Shown: positions 7,118-13,799, counted from the first letter of the stretch. The stretch: DNA of 13,799 nt from UBA1715 sp045600045 (GCA_045600045.1 JAZRXD010000094.1:1-13799), one strand, 5' to 3'. Notes: a model not told the origin generated them from the letters alone. Program-made: numbers and translations.

Positions 7118-8104
7118 CTATCTTTTTGCCTTAATCGAATGTTCGATGATGGCAGAAAATACGTCTGCTTCGTTCAAACCTTCTGCTCGCATTTGTTTTG
7201 GGACAATGCTGGCTTTACTCATTCCCGGATTCGTATTTATTTCCAAAAAGTTCATATCTCCATTTGGGGTAATAATGAAATCCACACGACAAATTCCAAA
7301 ACATCCAAGATATTTATAGATTTTTGCTGTCTCTGCTTTACAAAGCGCCGTAACTTTTTCCGGCAATTGAGCTGGCGTAATTTCTTGACTATAACCCGCT
7401 TCGTATTTTGCTTGATAATCAAAGAATTCGTTTTTCGTTTGAATTTCTGTTATCGGCAAAACATGAACGCCATCTTCAACTTCGTAAGCTCCAACAGAAA
7501 CCTCAATGCCTTTCACAAAACGTTCAATAATTACTTCGTTATCTTCGCTAAATGCTTTTTTGATTGCAGGAACTAAATCTTCAACTGTTTTAACTTTTGA
7601 AACGCCAAAACTTGAACCTCCATTATTTGGTTTAACGAAACATGGTAAACCTACAACGTCTATAATCTCTTTTTCGTTGATTTCGTTCCAAGGACGCAAC
7701 AAGACTGCATCAGCAGTTTTTATACCGAACGATTTCAAAAACATTTTTGTTGCGTATTTATTGAAGGTCAACGAACCAGTGAACACACCACAACTTGTAT
7801 AAGGAATACCCAATAAATCCCAATATCCTGGCATTTGTCCATCTTCTCCAGGAGTTCCATGTATTGAATTATATACGCAATCAAATGTTATTTTCTCTCC
7901 TTTATACTGAAAAGAAAAATCACTTTTGTCTATTGGTAATTCTCCTTCTGGTAATTGAACCATCCAATCGCCATGTGATATAAAAACAGTGTAAACATCA
8001 TACTTGTTTTTATCAATCATTCCACTTACTTGAATGGCGCTATTCTTAGAAATATCCGATTCTGAAGTAAAACTTCCGCCAACTACTGCTATTTTCTTTT
8101 TCAT
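7118..8104 (-). CDS. ddl: D-alanine--D-alanine ligase
   Basis: ATP-grasp ligase, 328 residues, joining two D-Ala molecules to make the dipeptide end of the peptidoglycan precursor in the cytoplasm. The N-terminal domain contains HGTPGEDGQMPGYWDLLGIPYT (82-103), the usual Ddl substrate loop. The ATP-grasp part shows FVKPNNGGSSFGVSKV (156-171), ERFVKGIEVSVGAY (194-207) and the metal/phosphate motif FLEINTNPGMSKASIVP (286-302); many family members have Leu rather than Asn in INTxPGM. The omega loop carries AKY with Tyr234, the position equivalent to E. coli DdlB Tyr216, which favours D-Ala over D-lactate; a D-Ala-D-Lac ligase would usually have Phe or another residue there. It starts 4 bases after the stop of the class IV aminotransferase, implying one operon. 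The end of transcription is not evident from the sequence. Confidence 0.96.
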   Translation of the reverse strand: MKKKIAVVGGSFTSESDISKNSAIQVSGMIDKNKYDVYTVFISHGDWMVQLPEGELPIDKSDFSFQYKGEKITFDCVYNSIHGTPGEDGQMPGYWDLLGIPYTSCGVFTGSLTFNKYATKMFLKSFGIKTADAVLLRPWNEINEKEIIDVVGLPCFVKPNNGGSSFGVSKVKTVEDLVPAIKKAFSEDNEVIIERFVKGIEVSVGAYEVEDGVHVLPITEIQTKNEFFDYQAKYEAGYSQEITPAQLPEKVTALCKAETAKIYKYLGCFGICRVDFIITPNGDMNFLEINTNPGMSKASIVPKQMRAEGLNEADVFSAIIEHSIKAKR

Positions 8105-8108
8105 AGAT

Positions 8109-8930
8109 TTATTTTTTGTGAGATTCTATATATTCTGAAATTTGTTTATTGTAAGCATCCGCAATTCGTTTAACAACATGATTATCAGCAGTGTATGCAA
8201 TATTTTCCACCTTGTTGATTGGCAACACCTTCGGAGAGGTTCCTGAAACAAATGCGGCATCAAAATTTGCTAATTCTGCCAAGGCAATTTTTCTTTCTAC
8301 CAAAGGAATATTCAATTGTTTTATCAAATCGATTATTTGCAGGCGAGTGATTCCGCACAAAACATCTTGTGCCAACGCGGTTACTATTGTATCGCCTTTC
8401 ACAAAGAATGTATTTGATTTACTTCCTTCCGTAACGTTTTTTTGCGAATCAACCAACAACACCTCATAAACTCCCGTTTCTGCAATTTTTTTGTATGCAT
8501 TGGTTTTAACCGCTGCTTCTTGTTTTACATTAGGATTACTTCGTTCCCCTTCGAATGTACCGCATTCAACGCCTTTTTTATACATTTCATCCGTTGGGTA
8601 CGAATGTTTGATTTCGTAAACCAGAAACTGCACTTCGTTCATTTTGGAAATGCTATATACACAACGGACGTTGCCATTTTTCAATCCATATTTATTTATA
8701 AACTCCAAAATTGACGAAGTAAATACATTTTCGGCAAATGGTCTTTTGCGCTGCGACAAATCGAAAGATTTAAAAAATCGGGCTGAATGATCTTCCACAA
8801 ACAATGGAACAGCGTCCATCACACGCAACACATCGTAAATAACAACCGCTCCTTCTGGAACAACAACTTCGGTGGCGGCTTTCATTACTCCGTCAACCAA
8901 GATTTTAGAAGATATACAATCTTTTACCAT
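8109..8930 (-). CDS. Class IV PLP-dependent aminotransferase (IlvE/Dat/PabC-like)
   Basis: Fold-type IV PLP enzyme of 273 residues. Family members are branched-chain aminotransferases, D-amino-acid transaminases or aminodeoxychorismate lyases. The likely Schiff-base lysine is Lys142 in AAVKTNAYK. VLLVDSQKNVTEGSKSNTFFV (157-177) carries the PLP-binding Glu168 and substrate-side Ser/Asn, and LCGITRLQI (191-199) is the phosphate-binding loop; GTSPKVLPI (230-238) closes the active site. The N-terminal part has YDVLRVMDAVPLFVEDHSARFF, but the usual RGxxYGDG signature just before it is absent and seems replaced by PEGAVV, which is odd. Substrate specificity cannot be decided. Its position 4 bases upstream of ddl hints at, but does not prove, a D-amino-acid or cell-wall role. 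Start ATG at 8930 is the only sensible one; no clear -7 box was found, only a degenerate TACTTTTA upstream. Confidence 0.88.
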   Translation of the reverse strand: MVKDCISSKILVDGVMKAATEVVVPEGAVVIYDVLRVMDAVPLFVEDHSARFFKSFDLSQRKRPFAENVFTSSILEFINKYGLKNGNVRCVYSISKMNEVQFLVYEIKHSYPTDEMYKKGVECGTFEGERSNPNVKQEAAVKTNAYKKIAETGVYEVLLVDSQKNVTEGSKSNTFFVKGDTIVTALAQDVLCGITRLQIIDLIKQLNIPLVERKIALAELANFDAAFVSGTSPKVLPINKVENIAYTADNHVVKRIADAYNKQISEYIESHKK

Positions 8931-9014
8931 ATCATCCTTATTTGCTTGGTAAAAGTATTAAAAAACGTTGTCTGCTATTTTTCAACACTAGTTTTTTATC
9001 AACCACTTATTTAC

Positions 9015-9045
9015 AAAAAAAGGCGACTCCTTTCGGAAATCGCCT
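9015..9045 (-). terminator. Intrinsic terminator of the FadL-like gene
   Basis: On the minus strand, AGGCGA pairs with TCGCCT, with an inner UUCC/GGAG helix (one bulged U, one G-U pair) closed by a GAAA tetraloop. Seven T residues follow directly. It lies about 25 bases past the stop of the FadL-like gene and separates it from the aminotransferase-ddl pair. On the plus strand no T-tract follows, so it works in one direction. Confidence 0.85.
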
Positions 9046-9068
9046 CAATTTGGTAGTTTTAGTGTATT

Positions 9069-10526
9069 CTACAATTTAAAGCCAATTGTAAATGTTATAT
9101 AATCATTCTTAACGGTTGAATTTGCATCTACTAAATTACCTTTCAAATCATTATATAACAAGTTGTTTTGTTTTGATTTAGCTCTCATCCACGACAAGTC
9201 GCAATATACAAGATTTGTTGCCAAACCAACACCTGCTGAATAATCGCTACGATAGAAATTATCACCAGAAACATTCTTGTAAGGATTTCCATACATTGCA
9301 TATCCAGCTCTGAACATAAATGGTCCGTAACGGAATTCACCACCACATTTAATGTTATTCACTTTTTTCAATTCAGCACCGATTTGTGAATTTCTGTCTG
9401 ATAATGATTGATATTCGGCATCAAAACTACATTGTGAATAATCCATTGATTCCAAATCAACACCAATGTTTACTAAATTTTTGTAAACAAAACCTAACGA
9501 AGCAACAAATTTTGCTGGTTTTGAAAGTTTATAATCATACTCTCCCGAATAAGTATCAACAGCTCTATTGCTTTCGCCAATATTTATATCATAAAAAGCT
9601 TCCAGTATATTTTCATAATCTGTACTGAAATTATATGTCATTGGTGTATGGATAGCTCCACCAATACGTAAATATTCTATTGGACGGATAATGATACCGA
9701 ATTTACCTCCAACACCACTACCTGTTACATCATTAGTTTCAGAATATGAAAAATCGCTCAATTCAGGACGAACATTATCAACATCACTTTCGGCAATAAT
9801 CTTTGTTTCCGAGTATGCAATATTTTCAAAACACAAATCAGCACCGAAGAAAACATATTCAGAGAAATCAACTCCTATATTAAACAAATATTCTCTTTGT
9901 TGACCATTGCGTTCTATTTTAATATCCTGGAACAAACCATCGTAATTAGCAGAACCATCTTTCACAAAATCACTATAATAAGAATTAGACACTGTGTCGT
10001 AATTCAACAATGATGTATTCCAAGCCAATGTGTTATAGTCATCATACCAGATTTCATTACTTGCCAAACGAAGGAAATCATCTGTCAAAGAAGAAGTTGG
10101 ATCTTGTTTTGTGTATTTCAATGTTTCATTGTAACGGTTTTGTGCATTCATAGAGAACGAGAATGACAAACCAGAAACAAACACATCGTTTTGTTTCAAT
10201 GGTTTATAACCAACCAATCCGAAACTTGGCACTTTCAATTGACTTTCAAATGCTTTATCGTAACCACGATAATAGTTTTCCGACTTAGAATAAATGTATG
10301 TTGGAGAAAATTCCACAACACTTTTTTTGAAAACAGCGGAACTTGCCGGGTTAATACTCATTGCCCCAACATTTCCCCCTAGCGATGACAAAGCACCTCC
10401 CATTGCCATATAACGTGCATTACCTTCAACAAAAGATTCACTAAAACGTAGAGCATCTAGATAATCCTGAGCTTGTAAGGTCAACGCTCCAACAAGGCTT
10501 AACGCCAATAAACTAATTTTCTTCAT
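9069..10526 (-). CDS. FadL/OmpP1-like outer-membrane transport protein
   Basis: Predicted outer-membrane beta-barrel of 485 residues, related to the OmpP1/FadL/TodX family, which takes up long-chain fatty acids or other hydrophobic compounds; in Bacteroidetes the substrate is usually unknown. A signal peptide covers residues 1-19 (KKISLLALSLVGALTLQA, cleaved before Gln20). The mature start has GNARYMAMGGALSSLGGNVGA and SINPASSAV (57-65); the Asn-Pro-Ala of the N-terminal hatch is a family hallmark. Repeated amphipathic strands with aromatic girdles follow, such as YLFNIGVDFSEYVFFGADL and GVGGKFGIIIRPIEYLRIGGAIHTPM, ending in YITFTIGFKL. The last residue is Leu rather than the commoner Phe. 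Start ATG at 10526 fits the signal peptide. A -7 box lies 17 bases upstream, and the Ser-rich lipoprotein gene ends only 58 bases before with no terminator between, so partial co-transcription is possible. A strong terminator follows. Confidence 0.85.
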   Translation of the reverse strand: MKKISLLALSLVGALTLQAQDYLDALRFSESFVEGNARYMAMGGALSSLGGNVGAMSINPASSAVFKKSVVEFSPTYIYSKSENYYRGYDKAFESQLKVPSFGLVGYKPLKQNDVFVSGLSFSFSMNAQNRYNETLKYTKQDPTSSLTDDFLRLASNEIWYDDYNTLAWNTSLLNYDTVSNSYYSDFVKDGSANYDGLFQDIKIERNGQQREYLFNIGVDFSEYVFFGADLCFENIAYSETKIIAESDVDNVRPELSDFSYSETNDVTGSGVGGKFGIIIRPIEYLRIGGAIHTPMTYNFSTDYENILEAFYDINIGESNRAVDTYSGEYDYKLSKPAKFVASLGFVYKNLVNIGVDLESMDYSQCSFDAEYQSLSDRNSQIGAELKKVNNIKCGGEFRYGPFMFRAGYAMYGNPYKNVSGDNFYRSDYSAGVGLATNLVYCDLSWMRAKSKQNNLLYNDLKGNLVDANSTVKNDYITFTIGFKL

Positions 10527-10543
10527 ATTGATTTTATTTTTTA

Positions 10544-10551
10544 CAAATGTA
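10544..10551 (-). promoter_or_regulatory. -7 promoter box (TACATTTG) upstream of the FadL-like gene
   Basis: On the minus strand TACATTTG matches TAnnTTTG, 17 bases before the start codon. It lies within TTACA-AA-TGTAA (10541-10552), a perfect 5-bp dyad, nearly the same as the one over the HAD gene. No good -33 box; the upstream region is an A-rich run on this strand. Confidence 0.45.
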
Positions 10552-10584
10552 ATACTTTTTTTTATTCTTCTTTATTCTGTTTTA

Positions 10585-11838
10585 TTAATGATGCGAGCTG
10601 TGCGACGAACTATGACTAGAGCTATGCGATGAACTACTGCTGTGAGAAGAACTGCTTGAACTGCTTGGACGACTTGATGACGAACTGCGAGAAGAACTGC
10701 TCGTATGCGAAGACGAACTGCTTGGTCTGCTATAGCTGCTACTACTTCTTGACGAACTCGAAACACTTGATGGCGAGCTCTGCGGACCTCTCGAATAAGA
10801 ACTGCTTCGTGACGATGAAGATGATGACGAAGAAGAACCTGTGCTTCTCGAAACCGACGTACGTGTTGAGCTTTGTGGACCGGCTGATGTACGTGTTGTT
10901 GTCGTTGACTTAACAGAACTTGAAGAACTTGTCGATGGTCTTGACGTTTGTGTCGAAGAAGATGAACCTGAACTTCTCGTAGTTGACGTACGTGTTGAAT
11001 TCTGCGGTCCTGCTGATGTACGTGTTGTTGTCGTTGACTTAACAGAATTTGAAGAACTTGTCGATGGTCTTGACGTTTGTGTTGACGAAGATGAGCCGTT
11101 TGTCGTTCTTGTTACTGACGTACGAGTTGAGTTTTGTGGGCCAACAGACGTACGTGTTGTTGATTTTGCCGTAGATTGACTCGAACCTGAACTTCCCGAA
11201 GAGTACGAAGCTCTTGATGTGCTAGCCGAACGAGTTGCTGTAGAAGAGCGTGGTCCATAATTATAAGACGAATGATCGGCACTTCCATGAGAATAATTAT
11301 TGACATAACCGTGTTTCGAAGACGAGCGATACCGATCTCCATATGGACGCGATGGTCTGTAATGAGTATAATGATGTGGCTTAGAATAATAGTAAGGACG
11401 ATAATGGTATGTATGATAGTAAGGACGATGCCAGTAATAATAATCATACGAATACGGATACCAATAACTGTAGTAATATGGGTCATAATAATATGTACGA
11501 TATCTATAACCATAAGGATAATATCCTATCGACCAATAAGGACCGCCTATACGAAAAGAAACATCCCATGTCGGATCGTAGGAAGACATTAAATGACGTG
11601 AATAATAATAATCATCGTCGTAAAAAGTGTCGTTTTCAATAATGGTTGACGATGCATCCGATTCAGCGACTTCATCCACCGCGGCATTCGCCATTTCAAC
11701 TGTTGATGATGGTGCTGCGTAAGCAATGGCAGGTTCAGTAACATCATTAGATACATATTGTGCATTATATTCAACCAACGAAGCGCAAGAACTGAACAAC
11801 ATCAGCCCGATAAACGTTAATGGAAAAATTGTTTTCAT
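10585..11838 (-). CDS. Tyr-rich and Ser-rich repeat lipoprotein of unknown function
   Basis: Unrecognised low-complexity protein of 417 residues. Residues 1-18 form a lipoprotein signal (hydrophobic core then LFSSC, lipidated Cys18), so it is probably anchored in the membrane and facing the periplasm or cell surface. Residues 19-72 are Ala/Glu/Asp-rich. Residues 73-170 are extremely Tyr-rich with Pro, His, Arg and Gly (many YYY, RPYY and PYG pieces). From about 190 to the end it is mainly Ser/Thr/Arg, with 43-44-residue tandem repeats (from residue 228) and a His-punctuated poly-Ser tail ending SSHSSHH. It looks disordered, adhesive or structural; no enzyme motif is seen. A GGAGG Shine-Dalgarno sits 8 bases before the ATG. 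It is divergent from proS. The reading is credible as a gene because the lipoprotein signal, RBS and in-frame repeats agree. It could bind metal or polysaccharide, but that is speculation. Confidence 0.85.
   Translation of the reverse strand: MKTIFPLTFIGLMLFSSCASLVEYNAQYVSNDVTEPAIAYAAPSSTVEMANAAVDEVAESDASSTIIENDTFYDDDYYYSRHLMSSYDPTWDVSFRIGGPYWSIGYYPYGYRYRTYYYDPYYYSYWYPYSYDYYYWHRPYYHTYHYRPYYYSKPHHYTHYRPSRPYGDRYRSSSKHGYVNNYSHGSADHSSYNYGPRSSTATRSASTSRASYSSGSSGSSQSTAKSTTRTSVGPQNSTRTSVTRTTNGSSSSTQTSRPSTSSSNSVKSTTTTRTSAGPQNSTRTSTTRSSGSSSSTQTSRPSTSSSSSVKSTTTTRTSAGPQSSTRTSVSRSTGSSSSSSSSSRSSSYSRGPQSSPSSVSSSSRSSSSYSRPSSSSSHTSSSSRSSSSSRPSSSSSSSHSSSSSHSSSHSSSHSSHH
10825..11157 (-). repeat. Tandem 132/129-bp coding repeats in the lipoprotein gene
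   Basis: Three units begin at residues 228, 272 and 315 (bases 11157, 11025 and 10896, read downwards); the third is partial. Each starts TRTSxGPQxSTRTS, continues through a Ser run and STQTSRPSTSSS, and ends VKSTTT. Units one and two are nearly identical over long DNA stretches (for example from 10883 and from 11012, 129 bases apart). Both unit lengths are multiples of three, so copy-number change would keep the frame. A further GPQSS at residues 351-355 is a decayed trace. Confidence 0.9.
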
Positions 11839-11845
11839 AGTTAAA

Positions 11846-11851
11846 TCCTCC
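11846..11851 (-). promoter_or_regulatory. Strong Shine-Dalgarno site of the repeat lipoprotein gene
   Basis: On the minus strand GGAGGA lies 8 bases before the ATG at 11838. None of the other genes in the window has a comparable site, consistent with the weak use of Shine-Dalgarno in Bacteroidetes. It supports the chosen start and suggests unusually efficient initiation. The same 97-base divergent gap (11839-11935) must also hold the proS promoter, of which no clear copy was found. Confidence 0.7.
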
Positions 11852-11935
11852 GAATGATTAAAAGTATCAATAATTTTTTATTCTTTGTATAAGATTATAA
11901 AGCAATTTCTTACAAGCAATTATCATACCAAAATT

Positions 11936-13408
11936 ATGGCTAAATTAACAAGTCGAAAAGAAAATTATTCACAGTGGTACAACGAGTTGGTTGTAGCTGC
12001 TGATTTAGCTGAGACATCAGCGGTTCGTGGTTGCATGGTTATTAAACCTTATGGCTATGCTATTTGGGAAAAAATGCAGCATCAATTGGATTCTATGTTT
12101 AAGGCTACAGGCCACGTAAACGCATACTTTCCATTATTCATACCAAAATCATTCTTTAGCAAGGAAGCTAGTCACGTTGAAGGATTTGCAAAAGAATGCG
12201 CAGTTGTTACCCACTATCGTTTGAAAAACGATCCCGAAGGCAAAGGCGTTGTTGTTGACCCTGATGCAAAATTGGAAGAAGAATTGATTGTACGCCCCAC
12301 TTCGGAGACAATTATTTGGAACACATATAAAAAATGGGTTCACTCGTACAGAGACCTTCCTATTCTTTGTAACCAATGGGCTAACGTGGTTCGTTGGGAA
12401 ATGAGAACACGCTTGTTCCTTCGTACTGCCGAATTTTTGTGGCAAGAAGGTCACACAGCACACGCAACTGCCGAAGAAGCCCGCGAAGAAGCAGAAAAAA
12501 TGATTAACGTATATTCTGATTTCGCCGAAAATTTCTTAGCAATTCCAGTCATTAAAGGTGTAAAATCGGCAAACGAACGTTTTGCCGGCGCTCTTGACAC
12601 ATACACTATCGAAGCTTTGATGCAAGATGGCAAAGCATTACAATCTGGCACATCGCATTTCTTAGGACAAAATTTTGCTAAAGCATTCGACGTTACATTC
12701 ACAAAAAAAGATGGTACAACAGACTACGTGTGGGCAACATCGTGGGGCGTTTCAACAAGATTGATGGGTGCGTTAATTATGACACACTCCGACGACAATG
12801 GTTTAGTTCTACCTCCGAAATTGGCACCTCTTCAAGTTGTAATAGTTCCAATTTATAAAAATGACGAACAATTAGCTGCCATTTCAGAAAAAGCAAATGC
12901 AGTAAAACAAGCATTAGAAAAACGTGGAATCTCGGTTAAATTTGACGACGACGACACACAAAAACCAGGATGGAAATTTGCGGAATACGAATTGAAAGGT
13001 GTTCCAGTACGTTTAGCTATGGGGGCCCGCGATCTTGAAAATGGCACAATAGAAGTTGCACGACGCGACACATTAACAAAAGAAACGGTTTCGTTCGACG
13101 GCATTGATTCTTACGTTGAAGACTTGCTTGACAAAATTCAAAAGAATTTATATGAAAAAGCAAAAGCATTCCGCCAAGAACACACTTACAAAGTTGACAC
13201 ATACGAAGAATTCAAGGAACGTGTTAAAAACTGCGATGGCTTCATTTTAGCACACTGGGACGGCACAACCGAAACAGAAGAAAAAATAAAAGAGGAAACC
13301 AAAGCAACAGTACGTTGTATTCCATTCGATGCACCAGACGAAGAAGGTACTTGTATTTATTCAGGTAAACCATCGCACAAACGTGCTTTGTTTGCTATCA
13401 GTTATTAG
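11936..13408 (+). CDS. proS: Prolyl-tRNA synthetase, archaeal/eukaryal type
   Basis: Class II aminoacyl-tRNA synthetase of 490 residues that charges tRNA-Pro with proline in the cytoplasm. It is the short ProS type without the bacterial editing insertion. Motif 1 lies around GCMVIKPYGYAIWEKM (32-47); VRPTSE (119-124), motif 2 RWEMRTRLFLRTAEFLWQEG (153-172), TSHFLGQNF (239-247) and motif 3 GVSTRLMGALIMTHSDD (271-287) form the active site. The anticodon-binding domain is about 297-400, then the extra C-terminal domain typical of this type, ending in the conserved Tyr490. In that domain the expected zinc-ligand Cys set is incomplete: Cys433, Cys461 and Cys473 remain, and CxxCGKP reads CIYSGKP. 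The ATG at 11936 (MAKLTSRKENYSQWY) is chosen; an in-frame TTG at 11885 would add 17 unrelated residues. Divergent from the lipoprotein gene, followed by tRNA-Arg 86 bases later. Confidence 0.96.
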   Translation: MAKLTSRKENYSQWYNELVVAADLAETSAVRGCMVIKPYGYAIWEKMQHQLDSMFKATGHVNAYFPLFIPKSFFSKEASHVEGFAKECAVVTHYRLKNDPEGKGVVVDPDAKLEEELIVRPTSETIIWNTYKKWVHSYRDLPILCNQWANVVRWEMRTRLFLRTAEFLWQEGHTAHATAEEAREEAEKMINVYSDFAENFLAIPVIKGVKSANERFAGALDTYTIEALMQDGKALQSGTSHFLGQNFAKAFDVTFTKKDGTTDYVWATSWGVSTRLMGALIMTHSDDNGLVLPPKLAPLQVVIVPIYKNDEQLAAISEKANAVKQALEKRGISVKFDDDDTQKPGWKFAEYELKGVPVRLAMGARDLENGTIEVARRDTLTKETVSFDGIDSYVEDLLDKIQKNLYEKAKAFRQEHTYKVDTYEEFKERVKNCDGFILAHWDGTTETEEKIKEETKATVRCIPFDAPDEEGTCIYSGKPSHKRALFAISY

Positions 13409-13447
13409 ACAAAAAACGGGCAAACGATAAAAAAAAGGCGGATAGAA

Positions 13448-13477
13448 TTTGATTTTTGTGGTTAATTACTATCTTTG
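13448..13477 (+). promoter_or_regulatory. Promoter of tRNA-Arg (TTTG-N18-TATCTTTG)
   Basis: TTTG at 13448-13451 is followed after 18 bases by TATCTTTG at 13470-13477, close to the Bacteroidetes TTTG / TAnnTTTG promoter. The expected start is a few bases downstream, just before the mature tRNA at 13495. This is the best two-box promoter in the window. Confidence 0.65.
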
Positions 13478-13494
13478 CCACACCAAAATAGGTC

Positions 13495-13571
13495 GGTCCG
13501 GTAGCTCAGCTGGATAGAGCAACAGCCTTCTAAGCTGTGGGTCATGCGTTCGAATCGCATCCGGATCACCA
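13495..13571 (+). tRNA. tRNA-Arg (anticodon UCU)
   Basis: A complete 77-base cloverleaf. The acceptor stem GGTCCGG/CCGGATC has one G-U pair; the D arm is GCTC/GAGC; the anticodon arm is ACAGC/GCTGT with loop CTTCTAA, giving anticodon TCT at 13529-13531. The variable loop is GGGTC and the T arm is ATGCG-TTCGAAT-CGCAT. Discriminator A is followed by an encoded CCA. It decodes AGA/AGG arginine codons. It stands alone, with its own promoter and terminator. Confidence 0.97.
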
Positions 13572-13576
13572 AATTT

Positions 13577-13611
13577 AAAAGCACTTACAAGAAATTGTAG
13601 GTGCTTTTTTT
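13577..13611 (+). terminator. Intrinsic terminator after tRNA-Arg
   Basis: AGCACTTACAA pairs with TTGTAGGTGCT (11 bp with one T-G pair) around a GAAA tetraloop, followed by seven T residues. The preceding A run would extend the stem into the T-tract, so some activity in the reverse direction is possible. It begins only a few bases after the tRNA CCA end. Confidence 0.92.
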
Positions 13612-13733
13612 GCTACCAATCGAAAAGTGATTGAATATCTTTTTGGAAAATAATTATTGGTCTAATGGTCAAAAAAGTACCTAAAAACCTTGTAATAAAT
13701 TGAAATTTATATATTTACAGCATTTTTAAGAAA

Positions 13734-13799
13734 ATGAGTAAAAATCTGCTTTTATTGCAAGGGGCAAAATGTAATCCGAAAAGGTATTCAAAGAGGATT
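13734..13799 (+). CDS. Possible start of a new gene, cut by the window edge
   Basis: An ATG at 13734 opens 22 codons without a stop to the window edge (MSKNLLLLQGAKCNPKRYSKRI). A promoter-like pair, TTG at 13690-13692 and TATATTTA at 13710-13717 spaced 17 bases apart, lies just upstream, at a distance seen for other genes here. No Shine-Dalgarno and no recognisable domain. The stretch is too short to tell a gene from chance. The bases between the tRNA terminator and this ATG (13612-13733) show nothing else recognisable. Confidence 0.3.
   Translation, partial: MSKNLLLLQGAKCNPKRYSKRI

Noticed and set aside
10825..11157. CRISPR-like array
   Set aside because: The units are 129-132 bases, coding, in frame and contiguous, without unique spacers; no cas genes nearby.
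10841..11179. Long open frame on the plus strand with VDVRVEFCGPADVRVVVVDLTE-type repeats
   Set aside because: It is the antisense shadow of the lipoprotein repeats. The repeat unit length is a multiple of three, so any open antisense frame stays open. It has no start signal and no match to a known family, and the opposite strand has signal peptide, RBS and stop.
11885..11935. TTG-initiated 17-residue extension of ProS
   Set aside because: The extension is unlike known ProS N-termini, whereas MAKLTSRKENYSQWY begins exactly where the family does.
13612..13640. Small inverted repeat CAATC...GATTG after the tRNA terminator
   Set aside because: Only five base pairs with no T-tract; expected by chance in AT-rich sequence and redundant with the strong terminator just before it.

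Overview
The window looks like ordinary chromosomal DNA from a Bacteroidetes bacterium, most likely of the order Bacteroidales. Supporting signs are: AT-rich sequence; an almost complete lack of Shine-Dalgarno sites; upstream boxes matching the Bacteroidetes -7 element TAnnTTTG; nadK followed by a DUF6089-type outer-membrane protein; an archaeal/eukaryal-type prolyl-tRNA synthetase; and signal peptides ending in the '..AQ'/'..GQ' style common in the phylum. No transposase, integrase, CRISPR array, phage gene or recognisable defence system was seen.

Layout. Left part, plus strand: the 3' part of nadK (1-707), then two tandem signal-peptide beta-barrel proteins of DUF6089 type (770-1714 and about 1772-2470). 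The second ends in a 4-base tail-to-tail overlap with topB. Middle part, all minus strand, read from right to left: a Tyr/Ser-rich repeat lipoprotein (11838-10585), a FadL-like outer-membrane protein (10526-9069) closed by a clear intrinsic terminator, a class IV aminotransferase and ddl spaced 4 bases apart (8930-7118), comM/yifB (6976-5441), and a HAD phosphatase-like gene and topB, again 4 bases apart (5353-2467). Right part, plus strand: proS (11936-13408), tRNA-Arg(UCU) with encoded CCA and a strong terminator (13495-13611), and what may be the first codons of another gene at the edge.

How the genes relate. Most are housekeeping genes: NADP synthesis, DNA topology, DNA branch migration/competence, peptidoglycan precursor synthesis and translation. 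The rest encode envelope proteins. Three pairs look co-transcribed: HAD+topB, aminotransferase+ddl, and possibly lipoprotein+FadL-like.

I do not see a clear undescribed multi-gene system. The features most worth a second look are: the low-complexity lipoprotein with 43-44-residue repeats and an unusual strong Shine-Dalgarno site; the AT dinucleotide run between promoter and start of the first DUF6089-type gene; the aminotransferase that lacks the family's N-terminal RGxxYGDG signature and sits next to ddl; the degenerate zinc site in ProS; and a shared TACA-AA-TGTA dyad over two promoters.
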